NCBI GenBank assembly: GCA_002179805.1
Contig: NAVB01000010.1
Span: 99,602-163,601 of the forward strand
Length of the DNA: 64,000 bases
Source of the DNA: Acanthamoeba lenticulata
Lineage: Eukaryota > Discosea > Longamoebia > Acanthamoebidae
Reading direction: 5' to 3'
Position numbers and translations under genes: made by a program. Positions 1 through 9,941 of this stretch are shown piece by piece. Within the stretch, counting starts at the first letter, position 1. Each line of letters opens with the position of its first letter. The notes under the pieces are model-generated. The model saw only the letters and a list, made by a program, of their open reading frames with translations, was not told the DNA's origin and searched no databases.

Positions 1-3000
1 TGCTCTCATTGAGGAACAGGTCGAAGCAGCCCGTGCCGAGCGGGGGCAGCTGGCCCAGAAGGATGTTCTCCGACACGCCCATCAGCGGGTCGCACTCGGC
101 AAAGGTGGCCGCCTCGAGGAGAATGTCGGCTGTCTCTTCGAAGGAGCATCGCATCAGACAGCCAGTCTCCACTCGGTTGATGCCGTGACGCGTGATGGCC
201 ATCAAGTGGCCGCGGTAGGTCATCACGTCCGCCAGGATGGCCAGATGCCGGTAGTTCACATAGGCACCGTCGAATGAGATGACGTTACGCAGCTCCTGCA
301 CGTCGTACATTCCATCAGTGATCAAGAACAAAATGATAACAATGAAGGAGGAGGACGAACCCTGAGGAGGGCATTACGGACGGCCTCAATGCCGAGGACC
401 TCGATAATCTCGATGATGTTGTTGGAGGTCGTGCGGGTGTGGTCGACGTCCGGGTGGGACATGACGGCGAGCAGGTTGGTGCCCTCCGTATCGAGCACGA
501 GCTCGTTGGCCTTGGTGTAGTTGCCGTGCTGGTCGATGGTGACCTTGTTCTTATCATCACGGATGAACACCTTCTTGATGCCCTCGATACCCTTCAGGTC
601 CATCTCCGTGAGCATGTTGCTCTCGATCTGCTTCAGGAACACGTCGTCGTCCCCGACGGAGCCCTCCTGGTCGGGGGCCTTGTTCTCCTCGTCGTTGTTG
701 ATTCGGATTCGGAGGATGAGCTTGTCGGCGTTGTCGTCGTTGTAGATGCAGTTCAAGTCGCCGCCAAAGTCGGCGTGGATGCGCTCGGCGATCTCTTGCA
801 TGGTGAGCTTCGTGTCCGTCATCTTCTCTCGGTTGAGCTCGATACGCAACAGCCATGGCGACAGATTTGACGCTGCATTCACCCCACAACCGTCAGCAAT
901 CAAGTTGGTGATGACGACAGGGGGAAAAAGGGGGAGAGGTACTGTTGATTTCCTCCTCAGGCATGAGGAAGTAGGCGCGGACAAAGTCCTGGTCCTCAAC
1001 GATGACGGTGTTGACCGGGTCGGGGTCGTAGTAGATCTCGGTCGCAGCGGTGACGTCCCGGAGGGTCGTGTGCTGGAGCGAGCACTGTACATTCTTGGCG
1101 GCCTCAAAGTCGCGCGCGCAGTGGGGCTTCAGGTAGACCGTGAGCGAGGGCGTCTTGATCGTCTTAGCGATGTTGATCAACTCCTTGAGCCGCGGCACGC
1201 CCAGCGTGACGTTCTTGGCCGACACACCAGCAAAGTGGAACGTGTTCAGCGTCATCTGTGTGGCCGGCTCACCGATCGACTGCGCCGCCAGCGCGCCGAT
1301 CATCTCGCCCGGGTCGCACAGCGACTTGAAGAATCGGTCCGTAATCTCACCCAACAGCCAGTCCCTAGACACGCGACAACCAGGTCAGTCATCAACAACA
1401 TCAACACCGCAAGGCCAACATCATTTAAAGGGAAACGCACCAGGAGATCAAGTCGAGTCGGTACTCCTGGAGGACTCGCCTGGAGGCAAGGGTGAACCGG
1501 AGGAGGATGGAGAAGAGCAAGATGGCGTTGGCCTGCGCTTCCTTACTGATGTCGTCGGTGCCCGGAATGACAACCAGCCGCTCAATCAGGTTGCCCACAT
1601 CTGATCGCAACAGCGAAAAGTGAGGCATTGCTATAACAACAATAAGAAAAGTGACGGTGCGCACCTTCGACAACCTGGCAGGGATCGAGGTCGCTGACCT
1701 TCTTGGGACCGAGGTGGAAGATCTTCTGTGCGTTAAGGATCATGCGGGTGAGGTTGACCGGGAGAGGCCACTTGTCGTCGCCAGTGAGGAAAATCTTCTC
1801 GCGGAGAAGGCGCCGGTCGGCGAGGATTTGCTCAAACTCCTTGTCGAGGACTCGCTTCTTTTCGGGCGAGTTGGCGACGGCGTCGATGATGGCCGGGTCG
1901 ATCCAGCCCTCGCCCCAGTTGGGCTGCTCGTAGTCGTGCTGGTACTTGGCGGCGACGGCGTCATTGGAGAGCCGAAGCGCATCAAGCGGCTGCGTCTCCA
2001 CGGTCTGGCCGTCCATGCCGTCTTCACCGTAGAGGAACTGGATGACGTCGCCCAGCGAGTTACGCACCGTGTAGTCGTATTTGACCATCACGTCCTCAAG
2101 CGCCTTGACCAGGCGTCGCTGGATGTAGCCCGTCTCGGCCGTCTTCACAGCCGTGTCGATAAGACCTTCACGACCACCCATGGCGTGGAAGAAGAACTCC
2201 TGCGGTGTCAGACCGCGCAGGTACGAGTTCTCGACGAAGCCTCGTGACTCCGGGCCAAAGTCGTCCTTGACAAAGTGCGGCAGCGTGCGGTCCCGGAAGC
2301 AGAAGGGAATGCGCTTGCCCTCGACGTTCTGCTGGCCCACGCAGGCGAGCACCTGCGAGATGTTGATCGCCGAACCCTTGGAGCCGGCAATCACCATGGC
2401 CTTGAAGTTGTTCGAGCGCTTCAGCGACTTCTGAGCACTGTTACCGGCGTCGTCACGAGCCTTGTTGAGGATCTGGTTGATCACGAACTCAAACGACTCC
2501 ATCATCGTGCGGCCGGGCTGGCGCTCGAGCTGGCCCTGCTGAGCCTCGAGCTGGCGCTCCTTGACCTCGTCCTTGGCCTTACGAATAGTTTGCGTGATCT
2601 TGGCTAGCGTGTCCTCGTCGGCAATCGTGTCGCCGACACCGACAGAAAAGCCGTGGTGGAGGAGCCAATAGTTGACGACGTGCTGGACCTGGTTGAGGAA
2701 GTGCTTGCAGACCTCGGGGCCGTGCTCCTTCCAGATGACGTGTACCAGCGACTTGTGCGACGTGCCGAGGGTCTTCTTGTTAAGGATGCCGCTAATGAGC
2801 TCGCCCTCCTCGATCAGCACCTTGGTATCGGTGTGGCTCATGTCGGGCTCCTCGTCGTCGGTGTTGATGAAGTTGGTGTTGCGCGGGATGATGAGCGAGA
2901 ACACCTGCTTGCCCGTCCACATCACCTTGGGCTTGAGGATGGTGGGCGCCGGCACGGTGCCGCTCCACGACTCGAGCCACATCAGGATGTTCATCATGAC

Positions 3001-4911
3001 GTCCTTTTCGATGAAGGTGTCCCGCTGGGTGAGGAGGCAGCCGCCCAGCAGCGTGTCCTGCACAATGCCGATCACGGGCTTGTTCGACTGGGCCGTGACG
3101 ATTTGCTTGGGCACCATCATCAGCTCGATCACCTCGGCCCTGGCACCGGGCGTTTGCGGCACGTGCATGTTCATTTCGTCTCCGTCGAAATCGGCGTTGT
3201 AGGGCGTCGTGACGCAGAGGTTGAGTCGGAAGGTCGAGTAGGGCATGACCTTGACTCGATGGCCCATCATCGACATCTTGTGCAGCGACGGCTGCCGGTT
3301 GAAGATGATCACGTCGCCATCCTGGATATGCCGCTCCACCTTGTAGCCATACTCGAGGTGGAGATCGCTAGACTTTCGCGCGTATCGGAGATCCAGACGC
3401 TGCCCGTCGTCTCGAATGATGTACTTGGCGCCCGGGTGCTCTGTCGGTCCGTTCCGAATCAGCTCATACATCCTGTATTCACATGATGAGTAAAGGTGAG
3501 TGAGCCTGCAACTTCTGGATAAAGATAATTTTTTAAAAAAAATTAAGTGGTATTTGTACTTGTCAATGTTGAAGGGCGTGACGAGCTCGGGGTAGGTAAG
3601 GTTGAGCGCAATGCTGCGCGGGACGCCGACTTCGTCGATGGAGATGTTGGGGTCGCCTGTGATGACGGTACGCGCGGAGAAGTCGACACGCTTGCCCATG
3701 AGGTTGCCTCGAATACGGCCTTCCTTGCCGCGCAGTCGCTGCTTCAGCGACTTGAGGGCGCGGCTGCCGGAGCGCACGGTGGCCTGCGGCATGCCGGGGA
3801 TCTCGTTGTCGATGAAGGTGGCGATGTGGTATTGCAGCAACTCCTGAAATTGGGAGATGATGTGCGCCGCCGTGCCGCTGGCCTCCTGCTTGCGCAAGTT
3901 GGCATTGGCCTTGATGATGTCGGCCAGCTTGTGCGTCAAGTCGTCCTCGCCTCGCGCGGCGCTGTCCATCATGATCGAAGGGCGCACGGCGGGCGGCGGG
4001 ATGGGCATGATGGTGATGATCATCCAGTCCGGCCGGGCCCACTTGGGATCGAAGCCCATGGCAATGCAGTCCTCGTCGGAGATAAGCTTGAGGATCGCGT
4101 GCACCTTCTCTGCCGTGAGCACCTGCTTCTTCTCCACACCCGGGTCGTCGCCAACGTTCTTGAACTCGGCGACGATCTTCATGCCGTCCTTTGTGATCTT
4201 GGGTTGTGCGTTGCCGCACCCTCCGTGGCTCTTCTTCACCTTCTTTGGTTCGTTCGGATCCGTCGAGTCACCTTCGGCGGCCTTCTTGGCCGTGTCCTCC
4301 TCTCCTCCCTCGCAAACATTCTTGGCCTTGGCCAGAGCGTAGACCCTCGCGAAGCGGTGCTTCACGTTCTTGAGCTGCTGAGCCTCCCGAAAACGGGGGT
4401 CGTTCTGCAGACACCATCCACAAAAGCACAAGTGTAGTGAGTATAGATGAGGAAAAGGAAGGGTAAGGAGAAGGTTAGGGGATCTGTTTAGGTACCTCGT
4501 CGACGCGCAGCTTCGAACAGTGAAAGCAGACCGAGCGCAAAATCTTGAGCACTGTCGAAAGGAAGCCAACGTTGAACACGGGCTTGGCCAATTCCAAGTG
4601 CCCAAAGTGACCAGGGCACTCAGTCATTGAGCCCGAGCAGGTAGCACACTTCATTTGTCGATCTACGGTTCCCATCCTCGGGTCCAGAAGACCTCGCATC
4701 TTTGGTTTACCTTGCTCATAGGCTTCATGAAATTCGATTTTGGTCACTGACATTTGTCGCTGCGGTGCGTTTATCGTCAGTAAAGAAACCCCCTTAAGTG
4801 CATCTGCCCAACAGAATTTGCACGTACAATTTCATCAGGGCTCAAGACACCAAACTGAATTTTGCCCACCTTGCGCAGCTCGGCCGACGAATGAGGAAAC
4901 AGGGTATGCAT
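1..4911 (-). CDS. RPB1: RNA polymerase II largest subunit RPB1, 3' end cut off by the window
   Basis: Catalytic subunit of RNA polymerase II. The N-terminal exon (4911-4828) reads [20 protein letters not shown] and then GVLSPDEI. The next exon starts [10 protein letters not shown] and carries the zinc-binding [17 protein letters not shown]. The Mg-binding active-site loop [12 protein letters not shown] lies near 3170-3205, the bridge-helix region [20 protein letters not shown] near 2130-2190, and the trigger-loop region [17 protein letters not shown] near 1190-1250. Introns inferred from splice sites and frame are 4760-4827, 4405-4495, 3473-3559, 1601-1664, 1365-1440, 873-942 and 296-360. The last visible exon (295-1) encodes the conserved [20 protein letters not shown] stretch and ends at [15 protein letters not shown]. 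The linker and any heptad C-terminal domain lie beyond base 1. Identity is clear from near-continuous similarity to eukaryotic RPB1; the start codon is the first in-frame ATG. Confidence 0.97.
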
Positions 4912-5660
4912 TCCCTGATGTGGTGCCGGCGATTACCCTTCTGAGATGCAGTTGCTTGAGGTGAGTGAAAAAGCCCAATGTCTTAGCCCACAATTCGAAT
5001 TGATACCTAGTTGATCTGTGATAGATAGGCGCTGCGCCTTGACGCAAAAGGTCGAAACCACAAAAATGCACGTTGTCTTGTGCCCCCAGAGATGAACGCC
5101 ACAGCAGCAGCACCGAAGGCGCGAGTTTTTTTTTTTCAACTCTCTCCGTCTAACGGCAGCAGGGAGGGGTTCCTCTCTGCAACGTTTGGAGGGCTCGTGC
5201 GCGCGCTGGCTACAGAAGAAAAAATGATGGCTGCCGTGCTCCGCTTTTTATGGGGACTTGGCGTCGACAGATAATACAATAGAAAATTCTTTAGAATTTA
5301 ATCCTGGAAGAGAAGCAGGGAAGAAAAAAAGCTACTCTTCACGACTGACATTCAGCCTTTTTTCCCCAAATAGGTCAAGTGAATGTTGCCAACGAAGCCA
5401 AAATAGGCATGTTTTGCACAAGGCATAAGATGTTTTCATGCGCCAGTGGCACCAGTCCGATTCCGTGGAACCTCGGCAACTCACAGATTTCAGCAACACA
5501 ACGTGAAAAACTGAGTGAAACAAATCTTGGGGGACGACAACTTGGCGGAGTGAACTGGCAAGTGGGCTTTCCGTGTGTGTGTGAGCCGAGTCCCCTCAGT
5601 CTCCGTAAGAAGGGCGTCTTCTTTTCTCGCTTCAGCCAGAACGTTATCGCTCCACCGCAC
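4912..5660. other. Intergenic region between divergent RPB1 and the copper transporter gene
   Basis: About 750 bases without a supported gene, lying head-to-head between two start codons, so it must hold both promoters. It includes a T-rich run near 5126-5138 and an A+T-rich patch near 5268-5330. Short open frames exist on both strands but none resembles a known protein or joins convincingly to a neighbour by splicing. I see no clear TATA box. Confidence 0.5.
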
Positions 5661-5691
5661 CGATCAATTCACTGCTCACGTGAATTGATCG
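5661..5691. promoter_or_regulatory. Perfect 12-bp palindrome with 7-nt spacer upstream of the copper transporter start
   Basis: Left arm CGATCAATTCAC (5661-5672), spacer TGCTCAC (5673-5679), right arm GTGAATTGATCG (5680-5691). The arms are perfect complements and end 25 bases before the ATG at 5717. The hexamer CACGTG (E-box core, 5677-5682) sits across the spacer/right-arm junction. It could be a dimeric protein-binding site in the DNA or a hairpin in the 5' UTR; the sequence does not decide which. Confidence 0.5.
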
Positions 5692-5716
5692 TTGAATTAC
5701 TGCGACTCTTGTCTCG

Positions 5717-7221
5717 ATGATGGCTTCATTGGCGATGCTCTCTCCTCTTCTGTTCGGCCGACAGGCGCTAGCTGTGGTGGCCTTACTTGGCCTCTTGTTC
5801 TGCTGCTTTCCTGTGGCGGCGCAAAACAACACCTGCGTGACCAATCCAAGCAACGAAAGCTGCGCACACTACAAAATGCCTTCATCAATGGTTCAGCAGG
5901 CCATCAACGACAACTGTCGCTCGATGCCCTACATGGGCGGGTGTACCGTGCAGAGCATCTGCACAGCGGCGGACGCCTCCTACACCGTCTCTAGCAGCCC
6001 GTACTGTCAGGAATTTTCCGTGCTCAAGGGTACGGCGTGGCTGAACCACATTTCGGCTCTTTCGATCTTGCTGATGAATCGGAGCATTTTTTTTGCACGC
6101 GTGTAGATTTGTGTGTGGACATGCCCGGTATGACCCCGTGCAGGAACACTTACGGTAGCATGTGTTCCAGCGTCTCGGTCGTCGAAGAGTGCAACACACC
6201 CGTACGGCTCCCTTCCGTTACCTCTCCACCTTGCTAACGGCGGGTACGCGTATGCGTCGGTCGCTTCATGGGCGCGCAGGCGCTCCCGTTGCCCAAGACC
6301 ATGGCGCTCCAGAAGACAGTGCAGTCGATGTGCAGTGAGATGTACATGGAGCCGTGCTCCAAGTGTGAGCCGGTGCGCACCTGCTTCCACGACATGCTCT
6401 TCCCTTCTCCCACTCACCCTTCCTTGTCGCGTGCATGTGCGTGCGCGCCTTCTCTGGCCTTGCAGAGCAATTTCAGGAATTGCAGCTTGCTTCAGGTCTA
6501 CAGCGAGATTTGCTTGGTACGTACCGTCGCTCGGCTTGTCTCTATCCTTGCCTTTCTCACCTCATTTCTTCTGCACAACCCGCAGTCTATGTGGATGGAA
6601 GGCTGCGAAGACTGGCAGACACTGTGCGAGGTGATTCCCGACTGGCCGCTGTGTCCCTCTGGCTCCAGCAACGATGTCCCGGAGATGAAGATGTACTTCC
6701 ACACGGGAATCAAGGACTACGTGCTGTTCAAGGAGTGGGTGCCGCACAACGACTGGCAGTACGCGTTGACGCTCATCGCCATCATCTTGTTCGGCATGCT
6801 CTACGAGCTGCTCAAGGTGGGCCGATCCAACTGGGAGGGTTACGTTAACAAGCGACAAAGCGACGTGCTTGGGTTCGGCATTCAAAGGCAAGCGGCGCAC
6901 TCTGCCCCCGTTGGCCTCGCGTTAGCTAACACTGCCCCCCCCCCCCGCGTGCGCCACAGTCATGACGAGGACGGTCAGACGTACGAGAACCCAAGCTGGG
7001 GCCGGCGCGTGTGGAACTTCATGAAGGGGTGGGACTGGAAGGTGGACATCCCGCGGGCGACGATGGCCTTTGTGGAGACCCTTGCTGGCCTGCTCCTCAT
7101 GTTGATCGCCATGAGCTTCAACGTGGGCATGTTCCTCGCCGTCTGCTTCGGCGCCTTCTTCGGCTCCCTCATCTTCGGCCGCTTCGCCAACACTGCGCAC
7201 ATGAAACATGGCTGCCACTGA
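5717..7221 (+). CDS. Ctr-family copper transporter with long cysteine-rich extracellular domain
   Basis: Membrane copper importer of the CTR family. It begins with a signal peptide or first hydrophobic segment (LLGLLFCCFPVAAQNN), followed by about 200 residues rich in Cys (for example MGGCTVQSICTAAD, MYMEPCSKCEP, MWMEGCEDWQTLC) spread over several exons. The Ctr core then starts with MKMYFHTG, as in Ctr proteins just before TM1. TM1 is YALTLIAIILFGMLYELL. TM2 carries the Met motif MLIAMSFNVG, and TM3 has the Gly-packing pattern GAFFGSLIFG. The protein ends AHMKHGCH, with a His/Cys pair as is common in Ctr tails. Donors were placed near 6030, 6220, 6520 and 6888; details of the Cys-rich exons are less sure. 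The long Cys-rich ectodomain recalls Dictyostelium p80 rather than short animal Ctr1. A palindrome sits just upstream. Confidence 0.9.
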
Positions 7222-7405
7222 TACGCTGGAGCTTCCTTACATGTAGATAATATCACAACATCTTCTTGGGACTCAGGGTGGTGCACCGTGTTGTGAAAGA
7301 AAGCGAAAACACTATTTACTCAGAAGAAGAGTAGAGACAGATTAAAAAGTAGAACGACGGACTGGGGCAGCAGTTGCTCAACGAATCTCGTTCTCTTGTG
7401 CCTGG

Positions 7406-7783
7406 TTACTCGTCGTTGGCGCTGGGGTCTGCGCGCCGCCACGTGCGGTTGGCGTCCGCGTTGGTGTGCGGCTGGGCCTCGTCGCCCTCGAACAGATCCG
7501 AGTCATTCCTCATGTCCAGCGGGGGCCGTCCCTTGGACTCATGTTCCATGAAGTCGCCCTCGCGCTGCAGTTTTCGCGGGTCCGGCCGGTTCTCGCCAGG
7601 CATCTCGTTGTGCGTGTGTCGTGGCTGCTGGCGTCCCAGGTAAGCGCCGTCTCCAAAGCCGCCCCCACTATTGAGCTTTGCCTCGCCCGCGCTGGACACT
7701 GGCCTGGCGCTGTTGCTGGCAAGCGCAGACAGGGCAGGACGCCACTGCGGAAGGCTACCTCGGCTGATAAAGGGACGGTACAT
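7406..7783 (-). CDS. Small hypothetical protein with mitochondrial-type N-terminus
   Basis: Open frame of 125 codons starting MYRPFISRGSLPQWRPALSA. The first 40 residues are rich in Arg, Ser and Ala with no acidic residue, as in a mitochondrial presequence. The remainder is hydrophilic and probably disordered, with a central segment RKLQREGDFMEHESKGRPPL and a charged tail ending ADPSANDE. No domain is recognised. The reading frame continues upstream without a better ATG, so the start at 7783 is the first reasonable one. It lies tail-to-tail with the copper transporter, leaving about 185 bases for both 3' ends. Function unknown. Confidence 0.55.
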   Translation of the reverse strand: MYRPFISRGSLPQWRPALSALASNSARPVSSAGEAKLNSGGGFGDGAYLGRQQPRHTHNEMPGENRPDPRKLQREGDFMEHESKGRPPLDMRNDSDLFEGDEAQPHTNADANRTWRRADPSANDE

Positions 7784-8159
7784 GGCGTGGTAGTAGGAGT
7801 AGTTTGATGTGGAGGAGTACGGTGTGTGGTGTTTGAAGGTGTGATGAATGAATGCTTCACCCCGAGGGCCGTCCCTACTTATCTTCTGCCGGTCATCCGT
7901 TGGGGCACGAGGCCTGTGGTGTTGGCGAGGTTGCAAACAAATCGGAAAAACACGGAAACCTGGCCGGAAGCGCAGGGAACGTGCTCTACCTGGAACCAAC
8001 CAACCAAGATCTTCTCCTGCACAACCCTAAAGGCACGCCTGGTTGGTGGCAGGCTGTGCCTGACTGGTTCAGTGCTTTCCCCCCTCGTTTAGGTACAACC
8101 GCACTCTTGGGCTTTCGCGGGAGCTTTGGGCTTTGCGGCAGGAATCAGTGCGCGACGGC

Positions 8160-8712
8160 TCAGTGGAAAGACTGGCCCGGCACAAGCTTGTCTGGGTGCA
8201 CTTCTCTCTCTGCCCCAAGACGTTGGAGCTCATCAGCTGTAGGGGCAGCTTCCTTCTTCCACACAATCGTGTGCCTATTGTCACCTTCCTGGCCCAGCGA
8301 ATAAGAGACCAGTCCCCTTTCGTCGGCGCTTTCGTGTCTGCCGCCAGAGGGTGAGTGGACGCCACCAATGCAGCAGTGGCAATAAACGCACATGAGGTAG
8401 CGATAGACTTTCTCCATGGGAGGAAAACCGATCGAGGTGAGCTTGGGGTCAGTGAGGAATGCCTCCAACTCTTGCTCCACCTTTTCCTTGACGGTCACCA
8501 GTTTTGAAGCGTTCTCGGTGATTTGGTCGGTTACTGCCAGAACCATGGGTCAGTGAGCTCTCTCCCACCAAAAGTAGAGAGACGGTACCATCGTGGTAGA
8601 GGGCGCTCCTGTCGATGGCTTTGTGTGCTCCACCTCGCTGGTTGAGCATGTGCGTAATCATGTCCATGTGGACAGCCCCGGGGGACTCGTAGCTGGAAGA
8701 AACGGATGCCAT
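8160..8712 (-). CDS. R3H-domain protein, SPAG7-like
   Basis: Three exons (8712-8589, 8533-8392, 8337-8160) join in frame to give about 147 residues. The N-terminus is MASVSSSYESPGAVHMDMIT. The second exon holds FLTDPKLTSIGFPPMEKVYR. The third continues HESADERGLVSYSLGQEGDN and then RHTIVWKKEAAPTADELQ. This matches the R3H region of sperm-associated antigen 7 (the Phe-X-Pro-Met-x-Lys segment, the Ser-Phe/Tyr-Ser-x-Gly strand, the Lys-Lys-Glu-x-Ala-Pro turn and the following Glu-Leu helix). R3H domains bind single-stranded nucleic acid. Both introns have ordinary GT-AG ends. SPAG7 proteins are longer at the C-terminus; this one stops soon after the R3H domain. Confidence 0.75.
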
Positions 8713-8876
8713 GGCTTGTGCTCTTTCAAGTATGTTAGTGCTTGTGCGCCTGGGCCCTGGTCTTGTGCAGTGCTGCTTTAGGCAACAACACGACCCGTCG
8801 CGAAAGAACCGGCGCAGTTCGCCCGAAATTTATGTATTCAGTTTGAGAGTTGTGACCGCGGAAGACCACGAGAGCA

Positions 8877-9482
8877 TCAGTGAACGCAAGCGTGCTTCTG
8901 GTTGAAGAGGGCTACTCGTTGGTTGGCCCACACAAACTGCTTGCGTCCGATGAACTCGGGGTAAACCGGGGGCGCGAAGGTGGCATCAACCGGGAAGGCC
9001 TCGCCGCCCACGTTCGTCAGCCACAGGCACGTTTCGTCCTTGATCCTCTTTAGTACGAAGAGTATGGAATCGGCTACGAGGTTAGGAGACATCGTCTCCA
9101 TCGGCGGAAGGATGCGCTGCGTCACGGTGTCGAACAGCCACCTGCCGTGGGCGGTGTCGTACTGCCCTCGCATGAAGAGGTCTTCGGTCTGGTTGACGGC
9201 CGCGCTGAGGTTCTTGATGGAAAGAAGCTGGCCCAGGATCAACTCCGACGGCTTCTCGCTGGTGCGGGTGACGAGCTCGACGTGAAGTCCGGCCTCGCTC
9301 CAGCCCTGATAGCCTGTCTTTGTTTGTGCAATACCATCGACCCAGAACTCGCAGTTGTGGGCTGGAAAGGACTGTTTGCAGCCAAGCTCAACCTTGTAGC
9401 GAGCAAGGATGTGCGGAGCTGCACCGGAGGCCAAGCGAACAATAAGGACCAAGGCCAAGGCAGAGTAGAGGAGTCGAAGCAT
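8877..9482 (-). CDS. Secreted hypothetical protein
   Basis: A single uninterrupted frame of 201 residues. It starts MLRLLYSALALVLIVRLASG, a typical cleavable signal peptide. The mature part has four cysteines (in LGCKQSF, HNCEFW, ETCLWL and KHACVH) that could form two disulfides, and candidate N-glycosylation sites in NLS and NQT. No family is recognised. The ATG at 9482 is chosen because the hydrophobic signal begins immediately after it; the open frame extends further upstream but without signal-like sequence. It lies downstream of, and on the opposite strand to, the F-box/MATH/ARM gene start. Confidence 0.6.
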   Translation of the reverse strand: MLRLLYSALALVLIVRLASGAAPHILARYKVELGCKQSFPAHNCEFWVDGIAQTKTGYQGWSEAGLHVELVTRTSEKPSELILGQLLSIKNLSAAVNQTEDLFMRGQYDTAHGRWLFDTVTQRILPPMETMSPNLVADSILFVLKRIKDETCLWLTNVGGEAFPVDATFAPPVYPEFIGRKQFVWANQRVALFNQKHACVH

Positions 9483-9941
9483 GTTGGTGCAGCAGGGAAT
9501 AAGAATAGTGCTTCTGGTGCTGGCGTAAGAGAGGCCGACTGACGACCTAGACGCGGACTGCTTCACGCCGAGAGTGCGCTAGTGGTCGGGGCCTAAGAGC
9601 TACGTACACAGCGCGTCGGCATCAAGCTGAAGATCCCGTGTTTCTGTTGGCCAGCACGTGGCTCAACTTCGCGTGCTACGAAAAGTTTAGGACGTTCGTC
9701 CCACGGTGCGGAGCAGGAGCTCGCTACAATACGGAGGCTGTCCCGGGGGAAAAGGAAAGCACGGTTGGGCTGAGGCACTAGGACCTACGTGCGAGCTCAA
9801 AGGAGTTAGTTCTGCTGGGTGGCCAAGAGGTGGTGCTGTTGTGGTGTTCGTGTTCACCGTCGACAGAAAAGAGTTGAGAAAATGGTCAATAATTTTTGAA
9901 TTGAAATTGGCCTTTGGTTGCCGACCCGCAGCTCTCGGCGA
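9483..9941. other. Intergenic region between divergent genes
   Basis: About 460 bases between the secreted protein start (-) and the F-box gene start (+). The final 80 bases before the F-box gene are A+T-richer (around 9870-9910). No coding exon, RNA gene or strong repeat is seen. Confidence 0.4.

Noticed and set aside
439..4437. Several long plus-strand frames opposite RPB1 (for example 2653-3486 and 3547-4437)
   Set aside because: They mirror the highly conserved RPB1 coding sequence and encode low-complexity Val/Leu/Gly/Asp stretches.
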